Source of the DNA: Pseudomonadota bacterium
GTDB taxonomy: Bacteria > Pseudomonadota > Alphaproteobacteria > Rhizobiales > Xanthobacteraceae
Length of the DNA: 6,284 nt
Direction: 5' to 3'
NCBI GenBank assembly: GCA_963205465.1
Contig: CAUJKG010000364.1
Location: 1-6,284 of the forward strand
In this document: positions 4,999 through 6,284 of the stretch, in pieces
Layout: each line of letters begins with the position of its first letter
Position numbering within the stretch: the first letter of the stretch is position 1
Program-made: the position numbers and the translations under genes
Notes under the pieces: model-generated
The model's database searches: none
The model's input: the letters and a program-made list of their open reading frames with translations, nothing else
Told to the model about the DNA's origin: nothing

Positions 4999-6258
4999 AT
5001 GCTTCCGAACCAGCCCGGCGCCAATAATTTCGGCCCGCGCATCATGCAGCTTGCCGACCATCTCGCGCAGTGGTCCGAGCAGGAAGGCGCGCTGACCGTA
5101 ACTTATTTCTCGCAGGCCCATAAAAAGGTCGCGGCGGAACTAGACCTCTTGTTGCGCGCAGCCGGCATGGAGGCGCGCACCGATCCGCTCGGCAACGTCA
5201 TTGGGCGTTATGCGGCGCGGGTTCCGAACGCAAAAACGCTTCTGCTCGGGTCGCACTACGACACCGTGCGCGACGGCGGAAAATATGACGGCCGTCTCGG
5301 CATCCTGGTGCCGCTGGTGCTGATCGAGCACCTGCACCGCTCCGGCCAGCAACTGCCGTTCAATATCGAGTTGCTTTGCTTCTCCGAGGAAGAGGGCGTT
5401 CGTTTTCCGATCGGCTATCTCGGCAGTCAGGCGATCGCCGGAAAGTTCGATCCGCAGAATCTGGACAAGACCGACGACAACGGCATTCCCTTGCGCAAGG
5501 TGCTGGAAGAAGCCGCGGTCGATGTGAACTCGCTCGGCATTCTCGCGCGCGATGCTGCCGATCTGATCGGCTATGTCGAAATCCACATCGAGCAGGGGCC
5601 TTCGCTGCTCGCCGCGAATGTGCCACTCGCGGTGGTGACCGGAATCGCCGGAGACGTGCGCCATCGCATCGCCGTCACCGGCGAGGCGGGTCACGCCGGC
5701 ACGGTCGCCATGCAATTCCGTCACGACGCTGCGGCTGCTGCGGCCGAGATGATTCTGGCGCTCGAAAAGCGCTGCAGCGGGCAGGACAGTCTGGTCGGCA
5801 CCGTGGGTCAGCTCGTGGTGCCGAACGGCGCCATGAACGTGATCCCGGGCCGCTGCGAATTTTCGACCGACATCCGCGCCGCGACCAATGAAATGCGCGA
5901 TGCCGCGGTCATGGACGTGCTCGTCGCCTGCAACGAAATATCGCGCACGCGCGGCGTCAAGGTAGAAGCGACCGAAGTGCTGCGCATGCCCGCGGTTCCG
6001 CTCTCGCCGTTCTTGCAGGAGCGTCTCGCCGCTTCGGCCAAACGCCTAGGCGTCGAGCCCTTGTTGCTGCCGAGCGGTGCGGGGCATGACGCGGCGATGA
6101 TGGCTTCGCTCTGCGAGAGCGCGATGATGTTCGTCCGCTGCGGCAACGGCGGCGTCAGTCACTCGCCGCGCGAGATCATCACCGAGGACGATGCCGATTT
6201 CGCCGCGCGCGTGCTATTCGATTTTCTTGTTTCTATGGCAGACGAATACGATGCTTAA
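4999..6258 (+). CDS. allC: Allantoate amidohydrolase (M20-family zinc hydrolase)
   Basis: This cytoplasmic enzyme probably hydrolyses allantoate, the PuuE product, releasing CO2 and ammonia and leaving ureidoglycine, which decays to ureidoglycolate. The 419 residues match the AllC/N-carbamoyl-amino-acid hydrolase group in length. The two-metal centre is visible: LLLGSHYDTV with His86, GGKYDGRLG with bridging Asp97, CFSEEEGVRFP with general base Glu131 and ligand Glu132, HIEQGP with His196, and VSHSPRE with His388. The lid/dimerisation domain spans roughly 205-320 (GDVRHRIAVTGEAGHAG through STDIRAA). The start at ATG 4999 has a clear ribosome binding site. N-carbamoyl-L-amino-acid amidohydrolases share all these motifs, so the allantoate assignment rests on context: it is divergent from puuD and beside an otherwise complete urate-to-allantoate route. 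The family call is very secure and the substrate call good. Confidence 0.88.
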   Translation: MLPNQPGANNFGPRIMQLADHLAQWSEQEGALTVTYFSQAHKKVAAELDLLLRAAGMEARTDPLGNVIGRYAARVPNAKTLLLGSHYDTVRDGGKYDGRLGILVPLVLIEHLHRSGQQLPFNIELLCFSEEEGVRFPIGYLGSQAIAGKFDPQNLDKTDDNGIPLRKVLEEAAVDVNSLGILARDAADLIGYVEIHIEQGPSLLAANVPLAVVTGIAGDVRHRIAVTGEAGHAGTVAMQFRHDAAAAAAEMILALEKRCSGQDSLVGTVGQLVVPNGAMNVIPGRCEFSTDIRAATNEMRDAAVMDVLVACNEISRTRGVKVEATEVLRMPAVPLSPFLQERLAASAKRLGVEPLLLPSGAGHDAAMMASLCESAMMFVRCGNGGVSHSPREIITEDDADFAARVLFDFLVSMADEYDA

Positions 6259-6284
6259 AGCAAAGACCGACTCCTTTATTGAAG
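6251..6284 (+). CDS. Possible start of a further gene, cut by the right edge
   Basis: An ATG at 6251 overlaps the allC stop in another frame (ATGCTTAA, eight shared bases) and stays open to the window edge, reading MLKAKTDSFIE. Close overlaps of this kind are common for translationally coupled genes, and the other junctions in this locus are equally tight. No strong ribosome binding site precedes it, and 11 residues are too few for a family assignment. It may be a further purine-route or hydrolase gene, or no gene at all. Confidence 0.4.
   Translation, partial: MLKAKTDSFIE

Noticed and set aside
4893..5045. N-terminal extension of puuD by 51 residues to an upstream ATG
   Set aside because: It would overlap the divergent allC coding region, looks unlike PuuD N-termini and has no membrane or signal character. 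The GTG at 4892 has a ribosome binding site and begins at the conserved start of the family.
1..6284. CRISPR arrays, tRNA/rRNA genes, insertion sequences, phage or defence genes
   Set aside because: No direct-repeat arrays, terminal inverted repeats, transposase motifs or RNA-gene signatures were seen. Nearly all of the window is accounted for by metabolic and transport genes.

Overview
The window is a GC-rich, densely coded bacterial chromosome segment. Its membrane-bound, cytochrome-c-fused urate oxidase (PuuD) and metal-independent allantoinase (PuuE), together with the high GC and the codon choice, suggest an alphaproteobacterium, most likely of the Hyphomicrobiales (Bradyrhizobium/Rhodopseudomonas-like). 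This placement rests on family knowledge, not on a search. The theme is use of urate, and purines more generally, as a nitrogen source.

Layout, right to left on the minus strand. puuD (3678-4892), puuE (2728-3681) and a uraD-uraH fusion (1847-2731) form a tight operon in which both gene junctions are 4-base ATGA overlaps. A 189-bp gap follows (1658-1846). It carries a near-perfect sigma-54 (-24/-12) promoter, a 13-bp palindrome about 110 bp upstream of that promoter, and an inverted repeat covering the ribosome binding site of the next gene. Downstream come an exported NMT1/THI5-type ABC substrate-binding protein (641-1657) and the matching ATPase (1-610). The ATPase is cut by the left edge, and the permease presumably lies beyond it.

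On the plus strand, divergent from puuD, lies an allantoate amidohydrolase-type M20 zinc hydrolase (4999-6258). The puuD/allC gap of 106 bp holds a -10-like TATACT and a GC-rich inverted repeat. The first 11 codons of a possible next gene (6251-6284) overlap the end of allC.

Together the genes give a continuous route: urate to 5-hydroxyisourate (PuuD), to OHCU (UraH domain), to S-allantoin (UraD domain), to allantoate (PuuE), to ureidoglycine or ureidoglycolate plus CO2 and ammonia (AllC). The ABC transporter probably imports a purine-derived or related nitrogenous compound. The sigma-54 promoter would tie its expression to nitrogen status or to a dedicated enhancer-binding protein. I did not find a wholly new system. 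The most interesting points are the sigma-54 control region, the unassigned transporter cargo, and the UraD-UraH fusion inside an operon with PuuD.
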